NCBI GenBank assembly: GCA_018417955.1
Contig: JACTVC010000016.1
Coordinates: 620,001 to 684,000, forward strand
DNA: 64,000 nt
Reading direction: 5' to 3'
Source of the DNA: Laccaria trichodermophora
Taxonomy: Eukaryota; Basidiomycota; Agaricomycetes; Agaricales; Hydnangiaceae
Part shown: piece by piece, positions 21,296-33,653 of the stretch
Layout: every line of letters starts with the position of its first letter
How positions within the stretch are numbered: the stretch's first letter is position 1
Position numbers and translations under genes: made by a program
Notes under the pieces: generated by a model
Told to the model about the DNA's origin: nothing
Databases searched by the model: none
Seen by the model: only the letters and a program-made list of their open reading frames with translations

Positions 21296-22424
21296 GGGCT
21301 TGCTGAGCAATGACAAATGTACAGATCAGGCCTGAGCTGGGATTTGACATCAGCAGGAATGAGTTCTGGGTCAAAGAGGAGCTCAAGGTTGGCATTATGG
21401 TTCATTTTCCATGTCGGCAAGTGAGCAGGCACAAACTGCACTGGGATTTGGTGAGGGCAGATTGGAGACCATATTGGTTGCTAGTTATGATGAACGTTGA
21501 AGAGAAAAAGCGATGGTGAAAATTTCAACATCATCACAGGTTGTCAGACTTCAAATGGACTTATGAATAATTTCTAACATGTTTGGGCACCCCAATGGCT
21601 TTTGGGCACTTATGACTTACTGAGGTGAGTGACTTGGATCCCACTTGGACTCACTTTGAGTTTGAAAGGAAGTTGTGGCTGTAACTTGAAGTGCCGAAGT
21701 GATTGAAGTGATCTCAAAGTGATCTTTCAAGTGAGTAAGTTTGAGAAGTGATGTGTAGTTTTCCTGATGCTCTGCTAGTGGGTTGAAATATATTTTGTGA
21801 CCTACTTTAGATTGACTTAAAAAAAAGTCCTGCAAATAAGCCAAATAGCACTGAGAGCCCCAAAAAAGTCAACAAACTTTTTTCTAACACTGCCCAGGTT
21901 CACAAAAAGTATGGCAAAGAAGTAAGTCCCTGTTTTATATATATATTCTAATCCAATACTGTATTACAGACAAGCATTGGGGTTTATGAGCGACAGCAAG
22001 CTTCATTGCCCAAAATGTGAGAAATATATTCCTGTTGGAACCAGGAACAGGCAGCAAAGCAAATCCACAGCATGCAGCAAGACAGAGGTGCAGAAAGATG
22101 TCACTATGTGTGACGTCATAGGAACTGGGAAGTTTCATTTTTTGGGGGGGTAGAGGTGGGGGGGTAGGGTGAGGGCCCCCTAATTTGTAATGTGACTGTA
22201 TATCTAAAATCCATGTTCCACCACCCCCTTGGCAAGACGAGTGGCTGCATTTTGGAGCCTGAGACAAATCATGGTGTTCAATTACTTTTGTCAGCAACAA
22301 GTATAGCTGGAGCACCCTTGAAATTATCTGGAAGGTTGATAGCCAGCTACCCTCCATACAAATCCAAACTTTGTGGTTGACAGAAAACACCATAGCATTA
22401 GCACAGCACCGAGGATAGCAGCAA
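21296..22424. other. Intergenic DNA, no gene recognised
   Basis: Several short open frames but none with a recognisable domain. A local array of AAGTGA/GTGATTTG-type words (about 21620-21745) and a G-run cluster (22142-22170) are the only structure seen. The last 130 bp (from about 22300) are duplicated near 63535-63690, downstream of a second F-box-type gene. Confidence 0.4.
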
Positions 22425-22426
22425 TA

Positions 22427-23056
22427 CTATGTTTGTTCAGGTGTTTGAAACTGTGGATTATTTTACCTTCCACTTGCCTTGGGGCCTTGAAATTTTCACA
22501 GAAGGTGTATTTATGTATTACATTTATTGTCTCAAAGTTTTAGAACAAGAGTTGAAGATTTGTGGTCTGGGGACATGGTTTTGTGGTTTTCATTACACCA
22601 GACAAACAAAAGTAATGGAATGTTGTCTCAGATCCCTCCAGATCGGCTTGACTCTTTATTCTAAAACTTTTCAATTGCATTTGAATGGCATACTTAAGTT
22701 CAAAAAAAAAAATTATATTGCAAGGTGAAGTTGTCTTTTCAGGAAGGGCAAAAGACCAAATTCAGTGGTGAAACAGCTCAAAAAACATGACATTTACGTG
22801 ACCTTTGCACATCATTCATCAGCCAAATTCATTGTTACCTAGTGTGACATGAGTTTCAATCTCCTGATATATCTGAACCCTGAGTACCGGAATGCCTCCA
22901 ACAGCGAACACAACACATTTATACCAAAAAAAAGTAGATATTCATATAGAAGAGAAAAAAGATTATTGGCTTGTTAAAAATTTAAAGAATTCAATGAAGT
23001 GGTGAGGCAGAAATCGCGCAGCGGTGAAAAAGTTTCAAACACCTGAACAAACATAG
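22427..23056. mobile_element. Tc1/mariner-like non-autonomous element (630 bp)
   Basis: The ends are exact inverted repeats of 26 bp, beginning CTATGTTTGTTCAGG and ending with its inverse, and are flanked by TA on both sides (22425-22426, 23057-23058). The paralogous locus near 63680 reads CAGCAACAGTAATACAA, that is, the same flanks with a single TA and no insertion. TA duplication plus an empty paralogous site fits Tc1/mariner-type transposition. A 99-aa open frame inside matches nothing I know, and no DDE transposase is visible. Confidence 0.75.
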
Positions 23057-23263
23057 TAATACAAGATACAACAATGAGCACTAGCTACACAAGGCAAGAT
23101 ACAAGGACAAATTCTGTAGACTTGGGGGTATATATATGTGACCTTATCCCATTATGGCCACAGGGAGACCAGAAGTATTGCCCCGCTACACAATACTTAC
23201 AAACCTCGATCATTGTACATAGTCGAGGTAGGGTGTTGCAAAAAAGCAAATCAAATTCCAGAG

Positions 23264-24644
23264 TTAATCAAAAGCCCCATCCGTGACATCGAAAATGCCC
23301 CTATAGAGGAAAAAAAAAGTCAGCATCTTGGAGGTTGTCACCAGATTTGAGAAAACCCACTTTGCAGGTGGCTTCCTAATTTCATAGCTAACCCTCTCCC
23401 CAAACTTGCCCTCCCTAATAATCACAATCCTCCACCACACAAAGTGCTTCTCGTAAAAATCACAGTGGTCGAGCTCACAAAGCTTTGGGCAAAGTTGGAC
23501 AAGCTGCATGATAGCTGTGTGCATCTTTTCCTTCTTTGAATCGATGGTGGTCCATAGCCCTCGACCACGGAAGACCTCAAGGTTGGGGAAAAGAGATAGA
23601 ATGGAAAACCATTCTTTCTGTTGTTAGATTTGATCAGATTCATAGATGGATAACGGTGGTTTTGAGGTTACATACAAGTTTCACGTTAGCTGGATGGATG
23701 GCATCTTTGGGGAGGTGGATGGTGGGCAAGGAAAGCCATGAGATGTTGGGGAAGTACTCTGTGAGCTGGTGGATTGAGTGCAGATCCCCCAACATGTGCA
23801 GTCTGAGTCTGCGAAGACTCATCCGATCAAATGTCTTGAAGCTTGCCAGGGTCTGAGCATTGATGGAGCACACATCGAGACATTCCAACGGGCGGAGGAC
23901 TGGGGGATCTGGCGTTGGCATTGGAAGTGTTAGCCATTGTGATGAAATCTGATCACCCAGTTTATCAACCTGTTTGACGTGATCTTGCGAAAGCTGATCA
24001 AGTGCGATGACTACCTGAAGGCTCGTCCTCAAGTGCTTCAAGATGGGCAAGCTACCAGGAGCGAGATTGGGAATGCCGATCAGGAACCAAGTCAATTCCT
24101 CGATAGTTGGATGGTTCTCCAGGAATCGTGCATGTGACTTGTCAATCGAAGACGTAGCACCAGACTGGAGCAACAATTTCAGCTTCTTGAGGTGGGGGAA
24201 CCTGCATTTCGCAAGGTTAATTAGCACTTACTCAGGATTCATTCCAAATCAACTTACTTGCCAGCCACAAATAAAACTGATTGGGTGCGATTCAAACCAG
24301 TAAAGACATTCAACATCAGTTGATGAAAGGTTGACCTCAGTTCCTGTCAGACTGGCCATCCAAATAAAGGAGGTGGGAGTGAGGAGAATTGTGGTACTCG
24401 ATATCAAGTGTGGAAAGATGAGGGAACAGATGATCACCAAAACTGCAGGCCACCACCTATCTTTGGTCATCAGGTACTTTGCATCTTTCATACTCTTGCC
24501 CCAAGGCCATATCTGATGTCTGAAGGCTAATAGCACTGTCAGATGAAAGGGCTGAGTCGGCTTGCAATAGATGACCAACTCCTGAGCAAAGCAAATGATA
24601 GTGAGGGAAAACGGCTCACCAATGATTAGGAGATAATGCTGCAA
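23264..24644 (-). CDS. F-box/LRR-type protein, N-terminus missing
   Basis: Minus-strand exons give leucine-rich segments typical of Agaricomycete F-box/LRR proteins. FPHLKKLKLLLQSG, NHPTIEELTWFLIGIPNLAP, RPLECLDVCSIN and SLRRLRLHMLGDL come from 24227-23640; LVQLCPKLCELDHCDFYEKH and YEIRKPPAKWVF lie upstream of the stop at 23264. An intron ending at about 24210 joins FVAGK to FPHLKK. The upstream part (24260-24644) keeps family-like pieces (LLAFRHQIWPWGKSMKDAKY) but needs frame changes, and I see no F-box start. These proteins usually act as substrate receptors of SCF ubiquitin ligases. A hAT MITE sits 45 bp beyond the upstream end. Probably a damaged copy; a paralogous 3' end is at the right edge of the window. 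Confidence 0.6.
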
Positions 24645-24689
24645 ATGAATGTGATGAAATAGGTGGTGGCCTGAGGGTGGTTCCTGACG

Positions 24690-25291
24690 TAGTGTTGCCG
24701 AAGTTCAGTCCAGAACTTTGGTTCGAACCTGAACCCTCTGAACTGAACATAAAGTTCAGTTCAAGTTCAGGTTCAGGTTCAGGCTCCAGAAAATTTCTGG
24801 AGAACAGGTTCAGACTGAACTGAACCTCTGAACCTTTAGCCACTGGGGGGTCTACTTTCCCTCTGTTTTGGACATTTTTTTGCAATTTTTTCATTCAAAA
24901 CTATTGTGATCTGTAACAACTACAGTATTTAAATGTAAAAGTATCAATCCTTCATCTGGGTGATGGTTGATGGCCATGTTTTAGGTTGCTTCCCCACATG
25001 TGCACTTGTTGTGGTCTGTTGTATAATATCTATTTGGCTTATCAAATATGGTTTGTGCCATGGCATTGCATAAATAACTGATTTTTAGAGATTACACATG
25101 TTTCAAAGCATTTGGACACGAAAAAAGGTGAAAAATTTGATTTTAAAAAATCACAAGGTTCAGAAGGTTTGAACCTGAACCAAACACATGGTTCAGGTTC
25201 AGTTCAGGCTCGGAAAATTTGTAGGAGGTTCAGGTTCAGGTTTGGACCAAAGGGGGTCTGAACTGGACTGAACCGAACTCCGGCAACACTA
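24690..25291. mobile_element. Non-autonomous hAT element (602 bp)
   Basis: It starts TAGTGTTGCCGAAGTTC and ends GAACTCCGGCAACACTA. Flanking octamers are TCCTGACG (24682-24689) and TCCTGACA (25292-25299), one difference. The subterminal regions are dense with GGTTCAGGTTCAG-type direct repeats on both sides. It separates the F-box/LRR gene remnant from an open frame at 25303-25530. Confidence 0.8.
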
Positions 25292-25302
25292 TCCTGACAA
25301 CC

Positions 25303-25530
25303 TTACCACTCCAAAAAAAATCCAAGGCCAAACAAGCATAATCGCGATGCTGATGAATGAAAGAATTTCCTGTATGTTAGGCCCTGAGTTTGCCTTAGCC
25401 TCTTCTTCCACAGTTTCATCTGATAAGCCACGTATGCATCAATGCGAGTTAGATATTGAAGAAACAAAGCCAACCAGAAGAACGATTGCTTTCTGCCTCT
25501 GGACTCCACAGCCTGTGAATGGCCGGGGTT
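25303..25530 (-). pseudogene. Short coding-like fragment beside a hAT element
   Basis: A minus-strand open frame (stop near 25303) encodes FLQYLTRIDAYVAYQMKLWK and more. Its amphipathic, helix-rich composition looks protein-like, and it could be an upstream exon of the F-box/LRR gene separated by the 602-bp hAT insertion. I recognise no domain. Confidence 0.25.
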
Positions 25531-25619
25531 GATGCATCAGCAAAACCTGGGTGAGCTAGGCAGCACATGGCAGGGCTGTGCAGCACCATAGCACCATAGA
25601 AAGGGGTATCACCTTTACA

Positions 25620-25785
25620 GTCACCTGCATGTTCTATGCAGCCCTACATAGAAACACACAGCCACTACATAGCACTCCCTAGAATCACAGAGCAGATCTG
25701 CAGCTCCCCATAGAAACACAGAGCCACTACATAGTGCTCCCTAGAATTACGGAGCAGATCTGCAGCCCTCAGTAGCAACCCCTGG
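25620..25785. repeat. Two-copy tandem repeat of about 58 bp
   Basis: The string CATAGAAACACAGAGCCACT, with ACATAGTGCTCCCTAG and CGGAGCAGATCTGCAG, occurs twice with few changes. No gene overlaps it. The surrounding 25535-25955 holds nothing else recognisable. Confidence 0.45.
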
Positions 25786-25954
25786 GGTCTGCAGATTGCT
25801 AGAGAGGGGGGATATGTTCTACTCATTTTAATACCATATTGCATGGTTTTTACCCAAAAGTGGTGTTACAAAGAAATAAGTTTATTATCTACACTACTGC
25901 ATTATACAACCCTAGTACTGCATATCCTAATACTCTACATTATATAGGGAATGT

Positions 25955-26095
25955 CATGGGCTACCCTGGGGTTTTCCAGAGTAACTCATGCCAGTACCTG
26001 TCAAAACCCATACCGCATCCATGGGCACAGGTTTTTGTGGGTATGGGTAGAGGGTTTACAAAAACACATGGGTACCCCAACCCACGCAGCATTAA
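25955..26095. repeat. CCC/GGGTA-rich short repeat
   Basis: Related to 18231-18345 and 29045-29170: it combines AAAACCCATACCGC with GTGGGTATGGGTAGAGGG and GGGTACCCCAACCC, forming an imperfect fold-back. It is in the opposite orientation, starting near GTCATGGGC. Confidence 0.35.
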
Positions 26096-26099
26096 GGGA

Positions 26100-26590
26100 A
26101 GGGAGGGAGGACACTGTTTGTTGAGATGCCAAGGGCCGTTCATTGAGATGCCAAGGGCCATTCATTGAGACACCAAGGGAGGGTGGAGGCTGTTCATTGA
26201 GGGAGGGGGGAAACCATTTGTCAAAGGAAAGAGGCCATTGATTGAGGGAGGAGGCTGTTCATTGCTGTTGATTGAGGGAGGAGGCCATTTGTCAAGACAC
26301 TGTCCATCAAGAGAGGGAGGCCACCATCCGTCAAGAGAGGGAGGCCACCATCCGTCAAGGGAGGGAGGACACCATTTGTCAAGGGAGGGAGGATGCTGTT
26401 CCTCCAGGGTGGGAGGAGAACACAGTTCATTGAGGGAGGGAGGATGCCATTCATCAAGGGAGGGAGGACACCATTTGTCAAGGGAGGGAGGACACCGTTC
26501 ATCAAGGGAGGACACCATTTGTCGAGGGAGGGAGGATGCCATTGTCAAGGGAGAGGGGACCATTTATCAAGGGAGGTAGGAGAGGTAGGA
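26100..26590. repeat. GGGAGGGAGG minisatellite
   Basis: Roughly 24-25-bp units of the type CACCATTTGTCAAGGGAGGG are repeated about 18 times with variants (GTTCATTGAGGGAGG, CCATCCGTCAAGAGAGG). Both strands stay open for 90-130 codons only because the unit lacks stops. The same family recurs at 52325-52895. Confidence 0.65.
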
Positions 26591-26912
26591 CGGGTGGTGG
26601 GTGGTGGTGGCAATGCTAGTGTGCTTATGAGGGTGGAAGGAAAGGAAGCAATAGGCTTGAAAAGTTGCCAGTTTCGAAATATGAATAGGTCACATGCTGG
26701 TTTAGGGTGGGCTTGTTAGACTTCGAAACATTTGAGTTGAGCACAGCACATGACTTCCTGCAACCAGGCTCACATTAGTATTACTCTCCAATGCTCTCTC
26801 AAAATGCAGGCGGTATGCAGATACCACCTGTGTTTTGTCTGCTTTTCATATTTGGTGGATTTGGTGTTCTTACAGGTTTGGCATGACAAGTAGGTATTGG
26901 TCTCACCTGGAT

Positions 26913-28575
26913 TCATAAAAGAAATAGAAAAATAGCTACTGTACAATAGTTACAGACATAAAATAACCAAGGACAGTGAATGGACATGAGTCCGTCGAAT
27001 GTTAAACGTATCTTGTTGGCCTTGGGCTTGAACAAAGGAAACCATGGCCACAACATGACCAAGAACAGCAGAACTGGTACCGGGGTTTCTATGGAGTAGC
27101 AAACTGCCTGGTAGAAATGAAGATATCTGAGCAGGGATTGATGGCTGAAGAATTGACGTTCATACCTGCAATGGAACACTGGCCTTGACCCTGTTCCTGT
27201 GCAACTACCTTCGTCCTCAGCACATTGTCGTAGATACCAGAGTGTATGCCTGGCGTGCGTGAATCAAGTCCGAGGGGATGGTAAGGTACTGGTGAGTGCA
27301 TTGTCAAAACTAAAACTTAGAAAGGAAAAGAGCATGGACGTACCGTGACACAATCTTCCTGACTTGTCCTCCAGTCCTCACGATGATGGGCAGTGTATAT
27401 GCTACTTGGAATTGCATCACAAAGGGAGAAAGTATGGACGGTGACTGGTATGTGCCAGTAAGAGATTTGAGCGGCACTGGATGATGGGCAAGACAAGTCG
27501 TCAGCAAGAAGAGGGCTGAATGAATCTGAGAGACACGTACTCGATTACCCCATTAGCTCTGCCACACACAGCGCAATTTTTATCCTCGTCCAAAGGTGCT
27601 GGTGGGTAGAACCTAAAGGCAGCCTTGTGTTTGTTGTCAGACAGCGGTGGTCAAGGGCAACGTCTAGTATTTGAAAGTCCGGTTAGGTTAGGTTATTGGG
27701 TGCCCAGGGGCTCTAACCGAGACCGAGACCAGTTAGGCTTTGTTCCCAGACCCAAAATAACCTAACTGGACCAAAGATAACCAACCAAAACCAGTTAGTC
27801 ACAGTTACTAACCAGTTAGGACCGAAAAAATAGAAAATCGATTAAAATGGCATATATTTCTCATATTCCTTGCAGTAAACATTATTGCCATGCATCGTAG
27901 CTTTAGAATGAGCCCAAGAACGCTAAATTCGGTGAAGAATTGACAATTTTATGATAATATTCTTGAAAATCTACTATTTTGGACAATATTTTCAATAACT
28001 CAGTCAAATTTTAAGTGTTTTTCACGTTCTTAGGTGCATTTTGATGGGGTATATCAGGGCCAGTTATAACCAGTTATTTTATTTCCAGAATTGAATAACC
28101 ACTAACCATGGTCCGGTCTTTTTGTGGTTAGGTCCAGTCTGGTCTCGGTTATTTTCCAGTTAACTAACCTAACTTCCAAACACTAGCAATGTCAAAGAGA
28201 CACTCACCTTAATGAGGTGGTTCGTGTCCCAGATGATAGCAGTCGAAGGCAACATTGACATGGTGTTGTCGTCTTTGATCGGATGGATCAGAGGGGGTTG
28301 TTTGAGCATGGATGTGACAAGTTTCTTGAGCCCTTGTGCATGTAACCTGAGGCTCTGCGCGAGTGTTAGATCTAAATGTTTCTCTGGTCTATGACGGTGT
28401 GCATGATTGTGTGACGATGGGCCACCCATACAGACACTGAGAGGGCGTTTAGCGGACATTGATATGTCATGTCGACGCCTATGGAAGACATTGATGAGAG
28501 AGGAGCATGCTCAAGCTTTTGGATAATGTGGTCAGCGGTAAACAAGGGGGCTGTGGAAGGGCCTGAAGAGGACAT
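26913..28575 (-). CDS. Unknown multi-exon protein with a MITE in an intron
   Basis: Exon-like blocks on the minus strand encode coherent peptides: HLDLTLAQSLRLHAQGLKKL and STAIIWDTNHLIK (ending 28208), then FRFYPPAPLDEDKNCAVCGR (27623-27541), then MQFQVAYTLPIIVRTGGQVR (27476-27344). The first two join in phase across an intron of 584 bp that contains a 521-bp hAT MITE plus one duplication copy, leaving an ordinary 55-bp intron. The start at 28575 (MSSSGPSTAPLFTADHIIQK) needs a frame change to reach the LTLAQSLRL block, and the downstream end is unclear, so the gene may be damaged. No known domain; the CAVCGR motif hints at a possible metal site but nothing more. Confidence 0.45.
27665..28185. 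mobile_element. hAT MITE (521 bp) inside an intron
   Basis: It starts TAGTATTTGAAAGTCCGG and ends CTTCCAAACACTA, flanked by GCAACGTC (27657-27664) and GCAATGTC (28186-28193), one mismatch. It is the sister of the nested element at 18724-19288; the interiors are nearly identical, with a short deletion here near 28070. It lies within an intron of the gene on the minus strand. Confidence 0.82.
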
Positions 28576-28599
28576 ACCAGGTCATCTGCATCGTCCCTC

Positions 28600-29290
28600 A
28601 TCCTCATGTGTCCTTGTTGTCGTTCATCCGTTGTAGGTTGCAATATCGCTCACAGCGGCATGGACCCTGCTTCTTGTGTGAAAAAGGGAGAGGGAGAGGG
28701 GTGTAATGGTGCTCACCTGGACGCTGTCCAGCTGTTCATCATGTGTTGCCATTGTCAGTTACCACGTTGCTCCTGCTTCTTGTGTTGGACGTCGTTCGTC
28801 TGTTGTTGTTTGCCACATTGAGATGTGATCTGGCTCACCTGGACATTGTATGTCGTTCATTGTCATTGCTTGTCTGTTCAGGAATGTTAAGTGTTGTGTC
28901 GCAATGGTTGTGAGGTATGTGAGGGTGGAGGATGAGGCCTGTGGGACTGGGGAATCATTGGGGTTGTGAGAAGATAGTGGTGGTGACTGGTGATGTGTGA
29001 TGTCACATTCGTCACACATCTCACCAATTGGGCGAATGAATTTTGGCAGGTAACCCTCAAACCCCTGCTATGGGTACAGGTACAGCGAGGGTACAGAATG
29101 TTCAACCTGTACCCGTACCCATATGTACCCTTACCCGCAACCTGCATGGGTTGGGAAACTCATGACAATCACTACCCAAGACGATCTATCCACCAACTTT
29201 TCGATGCATCAACATGCATCATAACCATTGGGTCATAGTAGCATGAGTGGAGGAGGTTGCGTGTTGGTAATACCGATTTATGAGGTTGTT
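28600..29290. other. Low-complexity DNA with KDZ-like and GGGTACAGG motifs
   Basis: GTTGTCGTTCATCCGTTG and GTTGCAATATCGCTCACAGC resemble the subterminal zone of the KDZ element, so this may be an old fragment of that family. From 29045 to 29170 there is a third copy of the CCCRTACCC/GGGTACAGG repeat. No gene is evident. Confidence 0.3.
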
Positions 29291-29389
29291 CAGGTGCATA
29301 GTCTACCTGAAGAAAGCAGACTTCTCTGCTTTCCTTGTTTCAATTTCTTCCAACTAACATTTTTGTTTTTAATGCTCAGAATTTGATGA

Positions 29390-30060
29390 TGGACCTTCCC
29401 TGGCCCATTCGGCAAAAAATCAACCATGACGCCGCAAACCCATCCCTGTTGGCCATTGCATCTGTGCCCACCTCTCAATGTGTGCCCATCATCCAGCATG
29501 CCCACACCCATCATCGACATGCTCACAACCATGATCCCATGTAAAATTCAACTGCCCCACTCTGCTCGGTACCCATTGCAAATGGCACGACCACCACCGT
29601 CATCGCCCTTGATCACATTCCTATGCCCTCCACTCTACCTGTTCCTGTTGGATGACGTGCCCATACCTATCATCCGACATGCCACACCCATCACATTCAC
29701 AACCCCATTCTGCTACATCCCCATCGCAAACAGTGCAACCCATCAACAAGAACACAACTGCCGCACCTGCACCCACTGCTTAACATGCCCCTGTCCTTTG
29801 ACGTGCACCTGCCATTCAATGTACGCCTGCTGCTTGACATGTGTCCGTCATCTGATGTACCAAACTCAACCACCCCATTCTGCTCCATCCCCATCACAGT
29901 ATCACCACTTTCATCACCCTCTCATCACATTACCATTGCCAACAACGTGATCGCTACTCCTATCCCCACTGCTCAATGTGTGCCCGACTATACCACCCAT
30001 TGTATTTCAGCCACCCTTGTAGCTAGCTACTTGCCTATTTCAACAGTTGTACTTAGTTAT
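29390..30060. repeat. A/C-rich low-complexity tract
   Basis: The plus strand is biased to C and A with repeated words such as GCCCATCATCC, CCCCATTCTGC and CATCACA. This leaves long open frames of Thr, Pro, Cys and His that have no domain character. I read it as a degenerate simple-sequence array rather than a gene. Confidence 0.45.
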
Positions 30061-30224
30061 TAAATAGATATAATTCTTCACTATTCAATATGGTCCAGCC
30101 TCATGCTTATTTTGTGATGGTAGACTTTATCATATTGCATAGAATATTTGGAGAATTTACAGCAATCAATTTGTAGATGCAGTACCACAACAAGCTATAT
30201 TGAGTATGACGTTCCTAACTGTAA

Positions 30225-30330
30225 ATGGCTGCTTGGTGCAGTGGTTATGTTGTGCAGTAGGTAGCATGAACTTGGCCATGTGCCAGAGGACATGGGTTCA
30301 AACCCTCAAGTTGAAAAAACTTTTTTTTTT
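30225..30330 (+). repeat. tRNA-derived SINE-like element
   Basis: It contains an RNA polymerase III A box (TGGTGCAGTGG, 30234-30244) and a B box (GGTTCAAACCC, 30295-30305) about 50 bp apart, followed by a T-run at 30321-30330 that would terminate Pol III. The arms do not fold into a good cloverleaf, so it is not a functional tRNA gene. Internal promoter boxes without a tRNA fold point to a tRNA-derived SINE head. Confidence 0.5.
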
Positions 30331-33300
30331 CAGACATAAGACATGAACCACTTTCTAGGGTTGCAGCCACTTCACATTGTCTCTTCACCCTTAACTGTAA
30401 AGTCTGCTTTTGTCTATATACAGCCTTCTACCAACCTGTCAATGCTACTGCATACTGTAGAAAAATTTAACTCCCTATCAGGGCTGGATAGAAAGCAGAG
30501 GCCCTCTATAGCAACCTAAAGTAACTGCACAAGTCTCTGTAGTGCTGTATAGCATGAGCTTACACCCACACAGCACTGTGGCGCTCTAGAGCATCTAGCC
30601 AAGCTTGGCATGTAACTATGGGAAACTATGATGTCAGCAGAAACACTGTACCTGTCTACGTGTGAAAATCAGGTTTTGCTGATGTGGAGGAGAGTACAGC
30701 GGTCCAATTCGAACTGCATTAGGTGAACGTCCTCGACGAGAGGCGAATGAGAGTCGAGGATGGAGAATCCTGCAAACGGAAGGGAAGAAATTATTCATGT
30801 CCTCCCCCACAAGACATAGATTCAAGGATCTGAGCGCACTGCCTTAGGAACGTGTTTATCCATGCGGGGGCAATGGGGAGTAAGCAACTAACGCTGGTTC
30901 AAGCTCGAAACGAATTCAGGACATGATGCCAGGAGGTGTATCCGGATATTTCCGCTTCTTTCTTCAAGCCGTTCGCGATGCTTGCTATCTGCGGTCAAAT
31001 CGTAAGTGCAAACATCACTTAGGCGTATTACGGATAAGCTCGATTCTCTGCGTCACAACAATTAGCCAGGATAGAGTTTGGGATTTTGAGATCTTCGTAC
31101 GACGAGTTGCACGCTCGATGAAACTTTGACCAACCCATTGCCGCACGGGAGAGTTCTGTCGACTGTGTCAGAGTTAAATTCGTATATGGATGGTAGTGCC
31201 TTGAGTTGCCAGCGTCAGTCCTTCAATTCTTCCTGTCAGACCTGAGCACTGAGGCCTGAGCGCTTGAATGACATCCTATCTCCGCCTTTCATATCTGTGA
31301 TCATGCGCCCATGATAGCGGCAAAATGTAATATGGCGAACCAGTAGCCAGTCCGCCAATGGCATCGCAGATTCGGCGACAAAAACGGCCTGGCTCATCAC
31401 TGAAACCACCTCAGATTGATTCAAACGAAATCGCGCCTTTCCGTCACACTGCATGTTCGTGATCTGGGAACCTCTAGTTCAAGCAAAGACTTTGTGGAGG
31501 CCATGTGGAAGGGGATCACGAATGTTTATAGAAGAAATCATCCGAATCAATTAGATGACCATGAGTACATGCAGAGCCAATCAAGTTGAGGAGTTGAAAC
31601 CTCTCGAGGAGTCTTTTCGCATATTTGACTACATTTGCAATGCATATATCCAATCCGTTCCCGGAGTCGACCTGCTGAGGAGTTCCTGGCGGGTGTCAGC
31701 CAGCTATTATTTGCCGCAGAAAGCTTCCAATGTAAGCGTTGCCTCCTGAACCAAGCAGTGGCGACGCGGCTTCATACGTCGAGCGCGACCTTGGCATTCC
31801 TTACGTTTTCCGAGCACAGGTAGGACAAAGAAACATGTTCCTGAAAGTACCATTAGGATCTGCATCAAAACCCACCCAAAACAATAAGAACGTACTCAAC
31901 CACACTTCCCTCGATAGCGAAGGGGGAAAGTCGACTATCGAAACAGATATCAGTCCGATCACATACCTGAAACGAAATCGAGAAACAGACCTATGCACAG
32001 ACCCTCTCTGACAACTCTTGCATCTTCAAGGATTCGACGGTCGACCACCGTGCTCAGCGTATATGCCCCACGGAGTCGGCAAGTAACTCGAGCAGTTTGG
32101 AGCGTGTTGCGCCCAGGACAACGGTGTCGATAGCCTATATCCTCAACCACGAGGGATCTGATGGAAGAGTCACTTTCGAGGAATATTGCGCGGCTCATGA
32201 GCGTGGATAGGTAACTGCAGGATAAACAAAAGGCCAGGGCGTGGCCAACAGAAGTAACGCAACCAAGATAGCCGAAAACGTTGCCCACGTCCGAGGTGAA
32301 AATGATGATGTCGACAGGATCGTCGTATGGGCCCGCATTGAGTTTTCGGTTAGGCGACGAGGGAGAGAGGCTAAGGAAATGCTGCAAGAGTAGGGGACCT
32401 ACAAGGCCAACAAGCTCCCTCTGCGGTACGTGTCTTGGCACTGAAGGGTGGTGATTCATTGAAGTCGACACAAGTCGAAGATGACACGCTCAACACGACT
32501 TTCACATCACTCTCAAAAGCCCAACCATCATCAACTTTACTCTTGCAAGCTGCTCGACGCAGCCTCCTCACACATTCTCCTGTCCGGGTCATTCGAAAAG
32601 TCCTGTTCAACAAGACTCGGCCTCCCTAGTCAACTCGAGCCTCTCCACCTCCCATCTCCGCGTAACCTCCCCTCGCGGTGTGAACGAAGGGAAACCACTC
32701 TGCGCGCCATTATAACACTTGCCCTGCGTTCACCACCAAAGCGTCGAAATGCTCCGATGCATTTGAGGCTTTCTCCGATCGCTTGTTGCTCTCCAACCAG
32801 ATATGCAAGATGCAACGACAGATTGATTAGCGAGGGAGGAGGAAATGAAGCGGTCGAAGGTGCCTGCTGTTACGCGGGCAGCGAAGCAGATGGCGTCGAT
32901 GTGCGGAAGGAGAGGCTTGTGAAGGATCTTATTTGAGAGTTGAAGGAGGGCAAGCGGGTTGTTGGAAAGATGAAGGAGGCGTATGCTCTTGGAGTTGGCG
33001 GGGGAATGGAGCCGCGAGTAGAGAAAGATTGCCAGGGAGTTTGACGTACATCTTCTTTTCCAGCTGTGGATCAAGCTCTTTAAAGTCTGCGAGGTCGCGA
33101 GGATGTGGTACCGCTGTAGATGAAGGTGGTGTGTGCTGGTGCGTTGCAAGTGAAGGTGTGTTGGGAGCGCAGCTCATTTGGGGCAAAGTAAACTCCGAGT
33201 CTTGGTCTTGTATGCAAGTAGTAATGTCAAGATTCGTTCGGAGTGTGCATCTATGGATGTAGTCCGATGTTGAGTAGAAAGAGAGGGGAACGGGACGCCG

Positions 33301-33653
33301 ACGAAAGAGCGTTTGAACTTCAACCCGTTGGCGTCAGCGTTTCAGGGTAATTCACAAAGTTTGGTATAGACTGAAGTTGGGCTAGAAAGCATCCACATAT
33401 TAACAGCCAGATAATGTGCGAAGGAAGGGCGGTGTCCGTACCTTTGGTACGTGACGTGGATAATGAAAGGTTATGGATGCTATCGTACAAACGTGTTGGA
33501 TCACGAACGCGAAGCAGGCAGCACAAAGTCGACTTCTTTGTCCTATGTTCATTGCTCCAATGTCGTTGGATCCAACTTGAATGAGGGACGAATCGACTAC
33601 AAGACATCAGCATCACGATCGCTGCACAAAAGTTGAAGACGTACCACTTATCC

